NCBI GenBank assembly: GCA_011009095.1
Contig: VTPC01001721.1
Span: 173,257-237,256 of the forward strand
DNA length: 64,000 nt
DNA from: Ignelater luminosus
Taxonomy: Eukaryota; Arthropoda; Insecta; Coleoptera; Elateridae
Reading direction: 5' to 3'
Below, one piece after another: positions 9,880-23,500 of the stretch (within the stretch, counting starts at the first letter, position 1; every line of letters starts with the position of its first letter). The notes beneath the pieces are model-generated. The model saw nothing but the letters and a program-made list of their open reading frames with translations, ran no database searches and had not been told where the DNA came from. The translations under genes were made by a program, and so were the position numbers.

Positions 9880-12840
9880 GTTGGACTACGCTAGGCAACG
9901 GGCCAAGCTTCTCTCTCTACGACCTTTAAAAACACTAAAGGTTCTATAATCCGCTGCTGATTTGAAAATGATCAAGCTCCGCTCTCCATTAACCTATTCG
10001 AAGACCTAATTACAAATACAAGTCGGGCTACGTTCTCTAACGGGTCACTTGTGGTGGCCCAAAGACGCTAAATACCCTAAAGGCCACTGTCCACTTTTCA
10101 TTAACCTTCTCAAAGAGCGAATTACAAACACGGGTTGAGCTATGCTCTTTAACATATCGGATTTTGTTCTCTACAACCTTTAAAAACGTCAGATATACCA
10201 AAAGCCACTAGCGATTTGAAAGCAGATCAGGCTCCGCTCTCCAACGGGCCACAAAGTCGGGTTTCGCCGCTTACAACCTTTAAGAACGCTACACATTCCA
10301 CAGCCACTACCGATCTGAAATCAGATCAGGCTTTCCTTTCCTTTCGGGCTACATTCTCCAACGCACCACTTGCGGTGGCCCGAAGTCGGTTTTAGCCCTT
10401 CATTAAGATTCTTAAGAAAACTGAATTAGAAAATGGGTCGGGCTACCCAAGGTCTTTTTAAGGCTCGATTGCTTAAATCATAGTTAGTCAAATTATCAAG
10501 TGAATTATAGGATTGGATTATTTTGAATTTATATTTGAATCGTACGTGTCACCTGCGATTGCCCAAGGTCGGACTATACACTTCATTGACATTCTTAAGA
10601 ATGCTAATTATCGAACTTTACCTTCTACAACTTTTTAACAACGCTAAATATCCCCCAACTCACCGGTTTGAAAACAGCTCTCAAAGAGTTTAGAAACATG
10701 AATCGTGCTATGCCTTCCAAGGGACCACCTGCGGTGGTCGGGTTTTATCTTTCATTGACATTCTTAAGGATGTTAAATCTGCCCTACAAAGCAAAAAGGC
10801 TCTGAAAGTCATAGTTTTCAGATATTGAGTGAAACGTGTTCGACTTTCTTCACATTTCTATAGGACAAGGCATTTTAAAAAGTGCATACCCATTTCAGTA
10901 CAAAGAATCCAACAAAACTCTAAGTAAAGTTGGTTACTCAGAGAGCTGTTAATTAGATATACGGATCGGGCTACCTGCTGTGATCCAGAGTGGGGCTTCT
11001 CCCTTCATCAATCTTCTCAAAGAGCTGATTAAAAACACGGTCCGCGCGACTTTTTCTAAGAAAGTGATGTGGCCGTCGAAGGCGACCCCTAAAGAAAGCA
11101 TCGTTCATCTACGACAGTTTTCCTTAAGAAGGTTTATGGTGTTGCAAGAGAATGCGACTTAAAAACGCGAAACACTGTCTTCTTCGAAGAAGGTTTGTAT
11201 TGGGCTCAAAAGGATCTCGCCACAGGTTTTCTTAACTGGAGTTACATTATTGTTACCGGCAAAAACCTCAACTTACGATAATTCTTTTTAGGTTTACGAC
11301 TCGAGCACGAGCAAGAGATTGGTTTCTTTTTAAAGAGGATTACGGTGATGCAAGAGAAAGCGGTTTCAAAGGGCAAACCATTAAGAAGGTTTTAGGAAGC
11401 TTACCCTTAGTAGTAATAACAAATGCAAGTAATCTAAAAAATAAAATTTTAAAGTAAGAGAGTGATAAAACATTCATTGCCTATCGTAATTCACGGTATT
11501 ATTTATGTGTATTCCATTTCAACTCTTCGCACTCGTTATTGCTGCCCCTAAGAGCAAGAATCAAGGTGACAACGTATCTTGGAAGACTGCGCAGGCCAGG
11601 TTTTTAATTCGGGCTGGACGTCATTTTAAAACTGTTCGGCTTTACGGTCCTTCGTCGAGCCGTTCAGCCCTCTCGGGCTGTTCGGGCTTGTCGGATCTGT
11701 CGAGCTTATGGGGTCAATTGGACTTTTCGGGTCGTTATTTTTGTGTCCAAAGCGGACCGGATCGAGATCTTTTTTTCCGGCATAATTTTCATACCGAAAC
11801 GAAGAGCAGAATTTTCTACTCTACGGTAGTCGGGTTTTTTGGTCACACACCCTTTCGGGCATGCCCTCCCGGGTCGTTCAGGCGTTTCGGGCTTTTAGTC
11901 CCAATCAAGAAGTTACCGGATTTTTTTCTGTCCTAGTCGGGCTGAGCCTGACGTATGTTGTTGATAGAGAAGTAGGCTTTAAATCACAATAGCTTGTTTT
12001 CAAAGGTATTTTTGGGGAAGGAAACTTGAAGCTATGTTTTTATCCTGCTATAGGTTTATTTAACAAAGTTGACGTTGATGGAGAAAACGATGTTGAAGAA
12101 TAAGGCGAAACGTGTCTGTTAAAGTAGAGAAATGAAAATACAAACCGTAAATATTTAATGATAATTGTTCTTAAAAAAGTGGACGGTGCAAGAAAAGCCG
12201 ACTTCAAGGAGGAAAATGAAGCGCCAAAGGAAAACGCAAAGCGCTATTTTTAAATTTTAACCCACCGAAGATTTCCTCAGCAAGGTTCATGTTGATGGAA
12301 AAGGCGAGTTTGAATCACGATAGCTTTCTTTAAGAATGCGTTCATTTAAGAAGGTTTGAACATCAAATGCGCGCTTGAAGAGAAGCGTAAAACACGCTCG
12401 TTAAGCCGAAGGCGGCCTTAAATGGAGGAGCCAAGCGTGTCCCTCAGCTAATAAGAGCTTTATCTAAGAAAGATTACGGCGTGGCCACCAGAGGCGGCAC
12501 TAGCACTAGTATTAACTAGCAGTGGTTTTCCTCAAGAAAAGTAAGAAGCGCAACGGTTGATCCACTAGAACTCCAGTTAAGAAGGTTTACGATAGGAAAA
12601 GCGACTTAATAGGGAACGCAGAGCGCCATGCCTAAACTGAGGTAGTTTTTCTTAATAGAAGATTATTTGTTAATTTGTGACTGCCCAAGGCACAGCGCTT
12701 AAACTGTTGCCGCCGAAGGCGACCTTGAAATTAAACGTGAAGCACGACTGCTAAGAAGGTTTATGGAATTGCAGAAGCAGTTGCTTCAGAGCACCTTTCT
12801 TAAGGGAGACTTAAACGAAAGTGCAAAACAAGATTCTTAT
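9880..12840. repeat. Field of degenerate GC-richer tandem repeats
   Basis: A roughly 3-kb block stands out from the AT-rich surroundings. The first part (about 9880-10770) repeats phrases such as ACAACCTTTAA(A/G)AACG (10173, 10276), GATCAGGCT (about 10225, 10325) and a near-palindrome of the form CCAC(T/C)TG(T/C)GGTGG (about 10050, 10370, 10725). The second part (about 10980-12830) repeats AAGAAGGTTTA with GCAAGAGAA and GCGACTTAA. From about 11640 to 11940 TCGGG-rich runs occur that recur inverted at 40085-40335. The long frame at 11505-11936 is composed of these runs and is not treated as a gene. Confidence 0.55.
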
Positions 12841-14429
12841 TAGATTTTTTGTTTGTTTGTTTCCAGTAAAAATGACTTAACCGATGTTCACAAGATGGTC
12901 CTGGTACTTATAAATGAAAGAGGGAACCTTAAGAAATTGAAAGTTTGTATTCATCAATTAATTTGTTTTCGTTCTTTATCGCAGTTGCTTATCTATGGTC
13001 CAAGGCCACCAACCATTTCATCCTGTCAACTCATTGAGATTGCATTTAAAAAGTTATTATTTAATCTGGATTTTTCTTTCCTAAAAAGGCCCCTTACAGA
13101 TGAATTCATTTCGGGCTCCAGAATGTCTAGAATAGAACAATATTATTATAAAAATAATATAATAATTAATAAAGTTAGATTTTGAGAAATTAGATTCATT
13201 TTATAAATTTTATGCTTTGCAATGATGAATTAAAAAAAAACCATAAATTGAAATTAATTGAGCTTAACACTATTACATCAAAGTAATGTTATTGTGTTAG
13301 TTAACCCGTCGTAACCTAAAAATGATTAGTTTAAAATGGAATCATTCATTACTACAATAAATACTGCCATTCATATTAATATCGCTCTTTATCTAAATAT
13401 TAAGAGTATTAATAAAGATTAGCACGTGAATCGTTCGCGTATTTTTTATTTCTGACTTCTTCCATTCTCCTTTTCCTTGCTGTCTTTGTTAACAACCTCA
13501 TAAATACAAAATAAATAATAAAGACACTTAGTATTTTATGAAAAGTATTTTACCAACCGCGGCACGGTGTGGTGGTGTAACTAAAAAAAGGTCGGCTTGT
13601 TTCGTACTCGCAAAACGTAGGGTTTTAAGGTATTTCAGGTAATTAACTCGGGAACTAATTAGCTCCTTTGTTATTTTTAAATTAATAATCCAGTTAAATT
13701 TTTTTTTGTTGTATCTTTATACATGGTAGAATTACATAAATTTAAATACATTTAAATAAGACAATGAAGTTTTTCTCTGTTAAGATATTTGGAAGTTTTC
13801 CATGCACTTTAAAAGTTGAAATATTTTTTTAACTTGTTGCACTTTTTTGTTAAGACTATTCTTGTCAGCTAATGTCAGTCACCCGTTTGTGGGAAGTGAC
13901 TGCTAATAGATTTTTATTTATTTTTGTCATCTAGGTTTCTGTCTGTTCTTAACAGTGAGGTGTATTCATTACAAAATGCAACTGTAATAAAATAAAAAAA
14001 AATTAAGAAACACAGTCGTTTAATTGTACATTCTATGAATTTCCACCGTAGTTTTCCATTGCAACCCATACTAAGACTGCCAAACGAATAATTGGGAGCA
14101 TTTTCAATTATTTAATATTTTTTTTAGTGGCATTCTTTATGTTGCACTTTTTGTTAATAGGGCAACACGAAAACACATGATTGCTTTGTGTAATTCTAAA
14201 TTTATTCCATGAAATACTCAACGACATTCCAAAATGATTATTTAATCTTTAGTTGTGTCTTTACTGGTCAGATAAGACTATTCGAAGAAAGTAGTCTTGT
14301 TATTGTTATCATCCCCATCCTTATTGTTATTTCTTTGATACAACTATCCACACACATATCACTTCTATTATAGAATTTGATATTTACTGTATACTTTGCA
14401 TTCACTAATTAAAATTATTTTGTTGCAGG
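12841..14429. other. AT-rich stretch, no gene seen
   Basis: An open frame at 12853-13185 has no recognisable domain and no splice support. The remainder is AT-rich sequence up to the acceptor TTGTTGCAG at 14421-14429. Confidence 0.35.
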
Positions 14430-14520
14430 ATGTTGAAGGGTACAAAGTAGTGAACCATACAATTAAAGCTTTGAAGGGGGATTCAAGGATATTTTGACAC
14501 AAGGAAAAACGAGGGGAAAA

Positions 14521-17500
14521 ATGAGTCAAAAACGTGAAATGGGATTTTTTTTCAATGATCACAATGGAATTGCGTCGCAATCACAGAAAGGTATGTGATC
14601 GTTGTGTTTGTATTTTTGTTTAGTGGTTTATGTAATTTTATGTTTAAATATATGAGTAATAAATTAAAATATTCATTTCATTTATGAAACTTCAAGGGCA
14701 TATTTAATATTAAAGATGACATTGCTGCTGGTTACTGCATGGTTCATACAGATAATCATTTTTCTAACAATAAATAAAGGAAAGTTTAGAATGTGATAAA
14801 TAAGCGTCTACCAATACAGTTGACAAACTTAATAAATTCAAATTTATAATAATATTTTAGAATGATAGATATTAATATTCTATTTGTGCACAAGAAAACG
14901 TGAATAGATTTTAAATTTCAATAACTGTTTGTCACTATAACACTTTTTATTGTACATATAGGTAGAGGTACTTGAATCTTTTTGACCAGGCCTTGAATGG
15001 GTTGTTGGCTCTGTAATTGAGAATAATTCCCTTGCAACACTTTTCAATCAGGAAATATCATTTTATTTTACGCTTGCTCTAGATATTTTTATAGGAAATG
15101 ATCACACCGGATGCTGACTACTCTTATATAAACAAAAAATTTCCTTACAACCAGAAATTCTTATTTTTTAGTTTTCTATTTTTGTTCAGATTACATTATT
15201 GTTATATTTCTTTTACACTTTATGAATTAAAATCTTAAATCATTAAGTACCTGGAAGAAATTACCCAGTAAGATTTTCTTATTCAGAAGTTTCCCAGATT
15301 TGACTAGGAAGTCAGTTTCACGAAGGTAACCAAATGCAATAGAAATCAAATTAAACATGTAACAATCAAAATCCAAAGTTAAATACACTGTACTTCATAA
15401 TATATCAGATGATTTGGGTTTTTTTTTAGAAATAACAATTAATAATAATTAATTTTTTTTTTGTCGAAATATTACCTATTGTGTATTATTCACTAACAGG
15501 TAAAATTAACTCGTCTAAAAAAAAGAATAAGAGCTACTCTCAAGTATGTGGCTTATGCTCTTCAGAAAATTCTAGACGATGCAGTTTAGTATTTTATTTA
15601 ATTATAAAGGTAAGCATAAGTTTCTGTCTAGTCAACATTCGCTGGCTTAAAATTATAAGGTTCTATGTTACAAAATCTTCATTATAAGAGTTATTAAAGT
15701 TACAAAGTTTTATGGAAAACATACAATCTTTTAATTCCTATTTCAATTTTGTTTGTTTCTATGAACAAGAATAAAAAGTACTACGTTGTCAAAAGTTTAT
15801 TTTGCTAAAACATACAACAATGCAACTTTACACTTCATACTGTACCATTAAAAATTAATTACATGAAAAATGAGTGACAGTGATCAAGATGTCTTCTATG
15901 AAGATGATTATGATTCAGATAAAGACCATGAATGACAACCTGAAGAAAATAAGGAAAATGAAGATGAGCATAGGTAACTTAAAAATTGAGGTTAAGTATA
16001 TACTTTTGGATAAGTTATGTTATTCTTGGCGTTATACCAGTACATATTACGAAAGTGATGAAGAACAAGTAGTACTAGATAATTCCAAGCATTGTGCTGA
16101 TGAAATTTCTCTTCGATTTGCAGATAAGAATCACAACACTGTTACAAATAATAATAATCTTCTATTCACAGAAAACAAAGATGCCACTAATATATTCATA
16201 CTTATAAAGTTTTACTTTACCTTTTATCATGTTTTGATGATGTGCAAGAAAAGAAGATATACACAACAAAACGGAAAAGATGCCTGGAGAAATGGAAATC
16301 TAACATCTGAAAAACTAAAAGAGAATGAAGAGTAGAATATTTTATCATGAAACAAAGTTGTGGCATCAAAATCTATAAAATCACTGTACTACACAATTTG
16401 TGCTTATAAATGTAGTCTAATTATATCTAACGAAGAACGAGCAGATTTTTAATGACTATTACTCGTTAGATAAATTAGCAAAGAAAATGTTTGCTGTTTG
16501 TAATCATAAACTATATTTTCTAACAAGAAGAAGAAAGACAAAGATAATGAAAATTCAAAGAAAAAGCAAACTATTAGATATTCATTTAAAGTTAAAGAAA
16601 GAAAGATGCAAGTTTGTAAACAAAATACTTAGAAGGCAATCTTTCTATATGCTTAGCAAATGAATGAATAAGATCTACCATCAGTAAAGCTCTTGCAGTA
16701 CAGGTTTATTTTTTGTAATAACTTTGATATATACTTTCATAAACCTAAAAAGGATTATTGTGAATTAAATAAACTTCAGATTTCTGAGGCAGATGAACTT
16801 AATACAGACCAGAAGTACCTAAACCACATAAAAGCAAAAGAAGAAGCAAGAAACGAGAGAAATAATGATAGAAAAACTGACACCTGTAGTGACTTTCGTC
16901 CTTCAAAATGTCTTGACATGCCCTAAAACTGAGATTTCATCATTTTATTGTAAAAGTAAAATGTCAATTTATAATATCACACCACATTTATCAATTAATA
17001 ATCAAGTTTATTGTTGTCTTTGGCCTGAGGTTTTAATGGATTGAAAGGGGAATGAAACTGAAAACTCCAACTTTGAGTTACAGCAGTTATAGAAAGGACT
17101 AGAAAAAAATGGCTGACAACATTGAATTCTACGTTAAAAGGTGCCTCAACAATGTTAAAATGATTTTGTTCTAGCTTCGAAAATAAAGGAGTTACAGTAA
17201 ATTGAAGAAATCGGCCATTTTTCACTTTTTCTCTCTAACGAAAAAACAAATGATGGCAGCTTATATCTGGCAACGGTAATGGAATAAGCATGAAAAAAGA
17301 GTACACAAATACCTAATACGTTTTCATTTATCTGCGCTAATAAGAAAGTTACCCATTTAATCCCGTCGAAATTGGACCACACTGTACAAGAGATTGATAC
17401 TGTACATAGTATGATTGGAAGAGTTTTAATTATTTGCCAGTTTCTCTTTTAGGTATTTTATTAAAAGTTGATAACAAAGCATTGGCTATAAAACATCACA

Positions 17501-20500
17501 CACAAATAAAAAATTTAAGACAGTTCATATTAAACATGGTACAAGAATAGCTCAGGAAGCAAGCCACATGCTCTTTCCAGGCCCAAACACCATACATGCC
17601 ACAACAAAATCAAGAATATTACAAAGCAGTTATACCAATCTTAATTGAATTTACAGCTAGAGCAGCTTAAAAGAAGGGTTGAAAAGCAAAGCAAAGGCAT
17701 AACAAAGCAGCTAGATACCCTGGACAGAATCCAAATAATAGTCTTGAATATGTTATTTTAAGTTATAGTACAGGTAGTACGTATTACTTAAATTATGTAT
17801 GAATCGTTCTTTTGTTTCTTAGTGTTGCAAGGTTTTATGTTTATTTTTTAAAACCAAATAAATGATTCCAGAAAAACAAAGTTTTGTTTTATTTTAAACA
17901 ATTGATTTAAAAATGCAGCATGCCATTTTCACATACGTAATTTTGATATTTATAGACTGCTAGTGTTATGCAGATTGATTTAGGAAATTAAAAATACAAT
18001 TGTGTGGTTGCATTTGCTATGTTTCAACAGTCCATTTTTCTCAGAAGTGTAACATAAACCTCATAATTTTAAGCCAGCGATTTGACAGCAAAAAGTTTTA
18101 AATTGATCGCAATTGAGTTTTCAGAAAGTAGTGAAAGTAATGGCTCCATCAACAACAATTAATGTGATTTTATTGTTTATTCATCCTTAATGGTACAACC
18201 ACTTTTAACACATGTATACAAATTAAAGAGAGAAATAATTATTTACTTGAAAATATAATAATTTACAGAACAGAGTACATAATATACATATAACAAAATG
18301 CAGAATCAAAGATGCAATAACCTCTAATTCATACTCTTTTAAGTTTCTGTATTTCCATTTTGAAAGATTCAACTGAAGAGTTGAAAAAATTTAGTTCAAC
18401 ATTATATAATTCTTAATATTCTAGTTATAGGCTTGTGTTAGATACATTTTATCAGTGTTGTTCTTAGATTTTAATGTTGTTTAATTGATACTGTTATTAT
18501 TTCAGATAGTAGGCAATTAATACTCCATGTAGAGATATCAATAATAAACAAAATAAATTGATTTTGGCACAATTTTTAAAAATAAAATTCCATAATTTGG
18601 AATTAAAATATTAAATCTAAAATTTTATTTATTATATGAATTTGTCGATGTATTTAGCTGTCCAAGTTAAACTGAGGTTAGAAAGTTAGCTGTCAATGGC
18701 AAAGAAAGTAAGGTTAGGAAGTTAGTTGTCAATGTCAAAAGAAAATAAAATAAAATAAAAATTCTTCCAATTTGATGGGTTTAGTTTATTTTTCAAATAG
18801 CTTTGAATAAACAAGAGGTTATAAAGAAAGAATAGCTGGAATAACAATTTCTAAATTAATAAATACAGTGTAATAAGTTTTAAACTATTTATATAACTGT
18901 TGGTTATCTTTCTTTTTTGTTGTTAACAATAAGATGCTTTTGTGTACAAGCAAAAATATTTTATATCATATTCGTCATATTCTTAATTCTCTAATAATAA
19001 AAATCACTTTCTATCTTCAGAAAGATTTAAAAGTTGTTTCTTTATTTACCAGACCAGTTTTTATCAATTAATTTTATCACTGATGATAGTTTAATAATAA
19101 AAAAAAAAAAAAAAAAGGAAAAATACGAACTTTTTCCCTCAGTATATAAGATTTTATCTCATATTTGAATATGTAATATGAGGTATGAGATTGCGCACAA
19201 ACAATTAAAAACAGGAGATCTCTTGCTTGATAGTTCCAAGAATAAGTGATTGCATTCCAACACAACCAATTGATATATCTCGCTTAGAAATTCCAGAACA
19301 TTTAAAATTAGCAGATCCAGATTTTTCACAACCTGACACCATAGATCTTTTATTGGGTGCAGATGCATTCTATAATCCTTTTTGTATCGGACAGGTGAGG
19401 TTAGGTGAGAAGCTTTGGTTGGAGTCTTCTTAGTTTCAATCCATTTAATTCGACTTTTTATTGCAAATTTTTCTGCACTTCAAGACTCGCCTTCATCAAA
19501 ACTTGTTTTATCAAATGATGATAAACAATGCGAAGAACTACAACAACGCAAAGTATTGATGGTAGGTTTGTTTTAAAAATTCCCATAAAAGAATCTGTTG
19601 AGAATTAGGTGATTCAAAACAGCTTTAAAAAGATTTTGTTCGCTTGAGAAAAAGTTGAGTAGAAATCCTAAATTAAAACAAATGTATTGTGTGAGTTTAT
19701 GCATGAATATGAACAATTGGATCATTTGTCATTAACTAGTCATTAATAAATAATTCATTTAACAATGTCTGCAACAGACACTGGTTTTTTTATTAAATAG
19801 TTTTCAATATACTGGTCCTAAGATACAAGATGATTTGCTATCTGTTTTGTTATGATTTCATAAACATTCTGTTGTATATGCAGATATTGCAAAGATGTAG
19901 CGTATGAATCCTAAACAAAGATTTGCAAATGAAAACATCAAAAATGTTCACAGATGGAGCTAAATCTGCTCTTTTTTGGCTATTAGATGTCTTAAGAAGT
20001 TAGATTTGGAAAGCATGTAAAGATTTCCAAAAGCATTTGTTATAATACTTCATGATATAACTGAACCTAGGTGTGCTTGTTTTTGAGAGGATAGGATAGA
20101 GAATAATTCTGAAGCATTAGGCATGACGACCAGTCTGAAAGGAACAACGAACATCTTACTTTGCAACAACTAATGTGGTTGGAATATTCTGATGCCTTTC
20201 TTTCTAAATTTTAATAACTTTTGTAGATATTGCAACATTGCAGTTTAGACCTCAGAATTAAATCCTGCATCACACAATTATAACCAATTTTGCACTATCA
20301 AGGATGACTATCTGGAGTAATAAAAATAAAAATCAAATAGTAGTCTATGACTAATCTTCCCAGAATGTCTTTGACTATACATAGTTTGCAGTTAGCTTCT
20401 TTACAACTGTCCCACAGTTCTTGAACGACTTCCGCAAAGCCTAGACTTAAACCCTATTGAGCATTTGTGAGATCACCTAGACAAGGAACTTAAAAATGAA

Positions 20501-23500
20501 ATACCATTCCTGAAAACATTCGACAAATGTTAACAGCAGATTCCTGAGACAAAATTGAAGTGATTTAATGTAACTTAGCGATCCTAGAGTCCACCATTTA
20601 TGAGATACAGGGTGTCATTTAAGATTGTTAAGATGTTAGATATCAGGATGAAATCTTGTACATGCCTATTACTGTAAGCTGTCTAGTATTTTATGTAGTT
20701 TGTGTTTGATATTCTTATCAGAGGCAAGGAAAAGAGAGGAGCTAGCTCATTACTCTAAAGAAAATTATTACACCACTGAAAAATTAAAAAATTCTTCTAT
20801 TTCTGAAATTAACAACTGATTTAGCAAAAAAAGTCCCTCTAGCATTTTTCCCATAGAATGTGTCATTTTCTAATAAAATTGAATTTTTCAAAATCTTTTA
20901 TTCATATCTGCACCCTATATCTTGAAAACTGCACATCAGCGAAAAAAGTTATACGGCAAAGTTGAGAGATACAGTGCAAATAATTACTTCCTATTGTTGA
21001 AACAATGCATGACCTCATTATAGGCTGTTGAATTTGAGAGATTTTGAAAAATCCAATTTTACTGGAAAATGATGCATAACTATATAGAATAGTAGAAACC
21101 TTAAAGTAATAAGCATGTATATAAAATTTTATCGTGATATCTCACTTCGTTTTTGAAATATTTAAAATACAAGAAATTTTAAATCAAACTTTGACACCCT
21201 CTATCTTGCAACGTAAGTAAATTGGGCTAAACTGCTTTGCTTTTGTCTCAGGAATCGTCTGGCAACATTTGTTGGCTGTTTTTCAGGGGCACCCTGTATA
21301 CATAAAGTCAGAATTACCATAAAAGCTTGCTTAATGAATGGAATAATATTCCGAAGGAACGTCTCATGGAATCAATGCCTCAAAGGTTAAACGAAGTAAT
21401 TAAGCAAAAAGGTGGCTCTACTAAATATTAGAAATTTAGAGTACCAACAAGTAAAATTTTTTTTAGTCAACCAAAACTATGAAACGCAGTTATGTAAGTA
21501 TTTTTTAATTATTGTATTATTATTTGTATTATTTTAATTTTTTTATGTGTTTTGGTAAGATGAAGTGTAAGAAAATAGAACTATGAAATAAAAAAATTAT
21601 TTTATTATTTTCCTATCGAATTTTGTTTATTTCTCAAAAATTACACATTGTCTGATACATTATGAAGTACAGTGTACATTTTTTACTAGCTGCTTAGTTA
21701 GGCCTGAGGTAGTTACTTATAGATTGGTTGGTAGTGCTATCACAGCCGAACTAGTCATCTCAAGCTTTTAAGATGCAGCTTATGAAGAGATTCAGTAATG
21801 TATAGAAGATTAAACAAGGATGGATATGAGGCAAAAATATGAAGTAAAGACAGACTTCAGACAGAATCCACACACATCTGTGGAGGAAATAAATGATCAG
21901 GATGACTCAGCACGATCTCAAGCTGTGGAAAGCAAAGGAAGTTAGATTCCAGACAAAATATGCATGAGATCAATCAAACATAGATCTTCATGAAACTTGT
22001 CATTTATAGAATTGGCATGAAATCTGGCCAAGAATATAGTGCCAAGCAAACTCTGCATGATTGCAGACCATGGAAGGGAAGGAAAGTCAGTTTCCAAACA
22101 TAATGTGGTTGAGATCTATCAATGAAATCTGCACATAACCTAACAAGGGATAGATGACTGAACAGTTACATTTCAGAGGAAATATGGATGAGTAGGTGGC
22201 CTGAACGAAATCTGCAAAAAACTTGACAATGAATAGATGGCGAATTACTCAGTCTAAGGCTGTGGAAGAAACAAAACAAGTCAAATTTGTGTGATGTGCA
22301 TGTCATATTGAAAAGGTTTGTTGTTAGTTATCTTCAAAAATTGACTTGTAATCTGTTTAAATGCTTTTTATTTGGTTGGAGATTTGAAAACTCATCAAGA
22401 GCCACCAACAAATGGGTCCTTCATAGAATTTACCCTGTTGTGGCCTACAGCTTGATGCAGAGATGTCTAGAAATTCTGCAACTGATTCAGTAACAATCTC
22501 CAAATATAGAAAAAAGTTACAAGATCGTACTTAAAGATTATTGGAACTGTGTATTTGTATTTAAAACGAGATTTATTCATTAGAATGTTTAAACTTAAAC
22601 AATAATCAACACATAAGAAGTAATAATTTCGTGATTTATACAAAGAATAGGAAATCGATTTTTTTGTTATAAACGTTAATGTTTTGTCATATTCTAAACA
22701 GTTTAATAATTCTTCCAAAAACACATACAAGACTGATTTTTAGAGTTAAGAAAATTTACATTTCAATATGATGTAAAAACGGCATGACACTTTTAGGTTA
22801 ACGGTGAATTTTAACATTTTGAGGTTAACAGTAAAAATGATTTTGAGCAAAGTTTAGAATTGCTTAACTGATCTTGTAACAAAATAAGAAAAGCTATTAG
22901 CATTTGATGTTTTATTGGGTGTGTTTTTTAAATCACTTAAATCAGTTGTGCTTGAATGCGAACAGGAAAAGAAACTTTTTTAGATTCGATTGTGCAAAAG
23001 GAGACTTCATTCAAAAATGGTCCAAGTTATTCGAACAATGTGATGGTTTCAATGCTCCAGGTTTGTAGATAGCACATCGTAGAAAAGATGGGAACACTAA
23101 ACATAACCTAGAAAGAATAGAGGAAGAGATACGTATCAATGGGAATAAGTCAATACAGAGCCACCAACAAATGGGTCCTTCATAGAATTTATCCTGTTGT
23201 AGCCTACAGCTTAATGCAGAGATGTCTAGAAATTCTGCAACTGATTCAGTAACAATCTCCAAATACAGAAAAAAGTTACAAGATCGTACTTAAAGAAGTG
23301 AAACGGTAAAAACCTTAAATATTCTTATTGTGAATTAAGAACTTTTAAATTTTTTTTGTGTCGAACAACTTGGGCAGTTTAAAAAATACAACCAAAAGTC
23401 AGAAGAAACTTAATAACTTCTTTAAAAATGAAAATGTAGGACTATAATGTTATTAGTTTTTTATAGTTTTTTAATTCTAGAGTGTAAATATGCGTAATCA

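Noticed and set aside
11505-11936. 143-codon frame resembling a secreted protein
   Set aside because: Built from TCGGG-rich repeat units that recur inverted near 40.1 kb, so it is repeat-derived.
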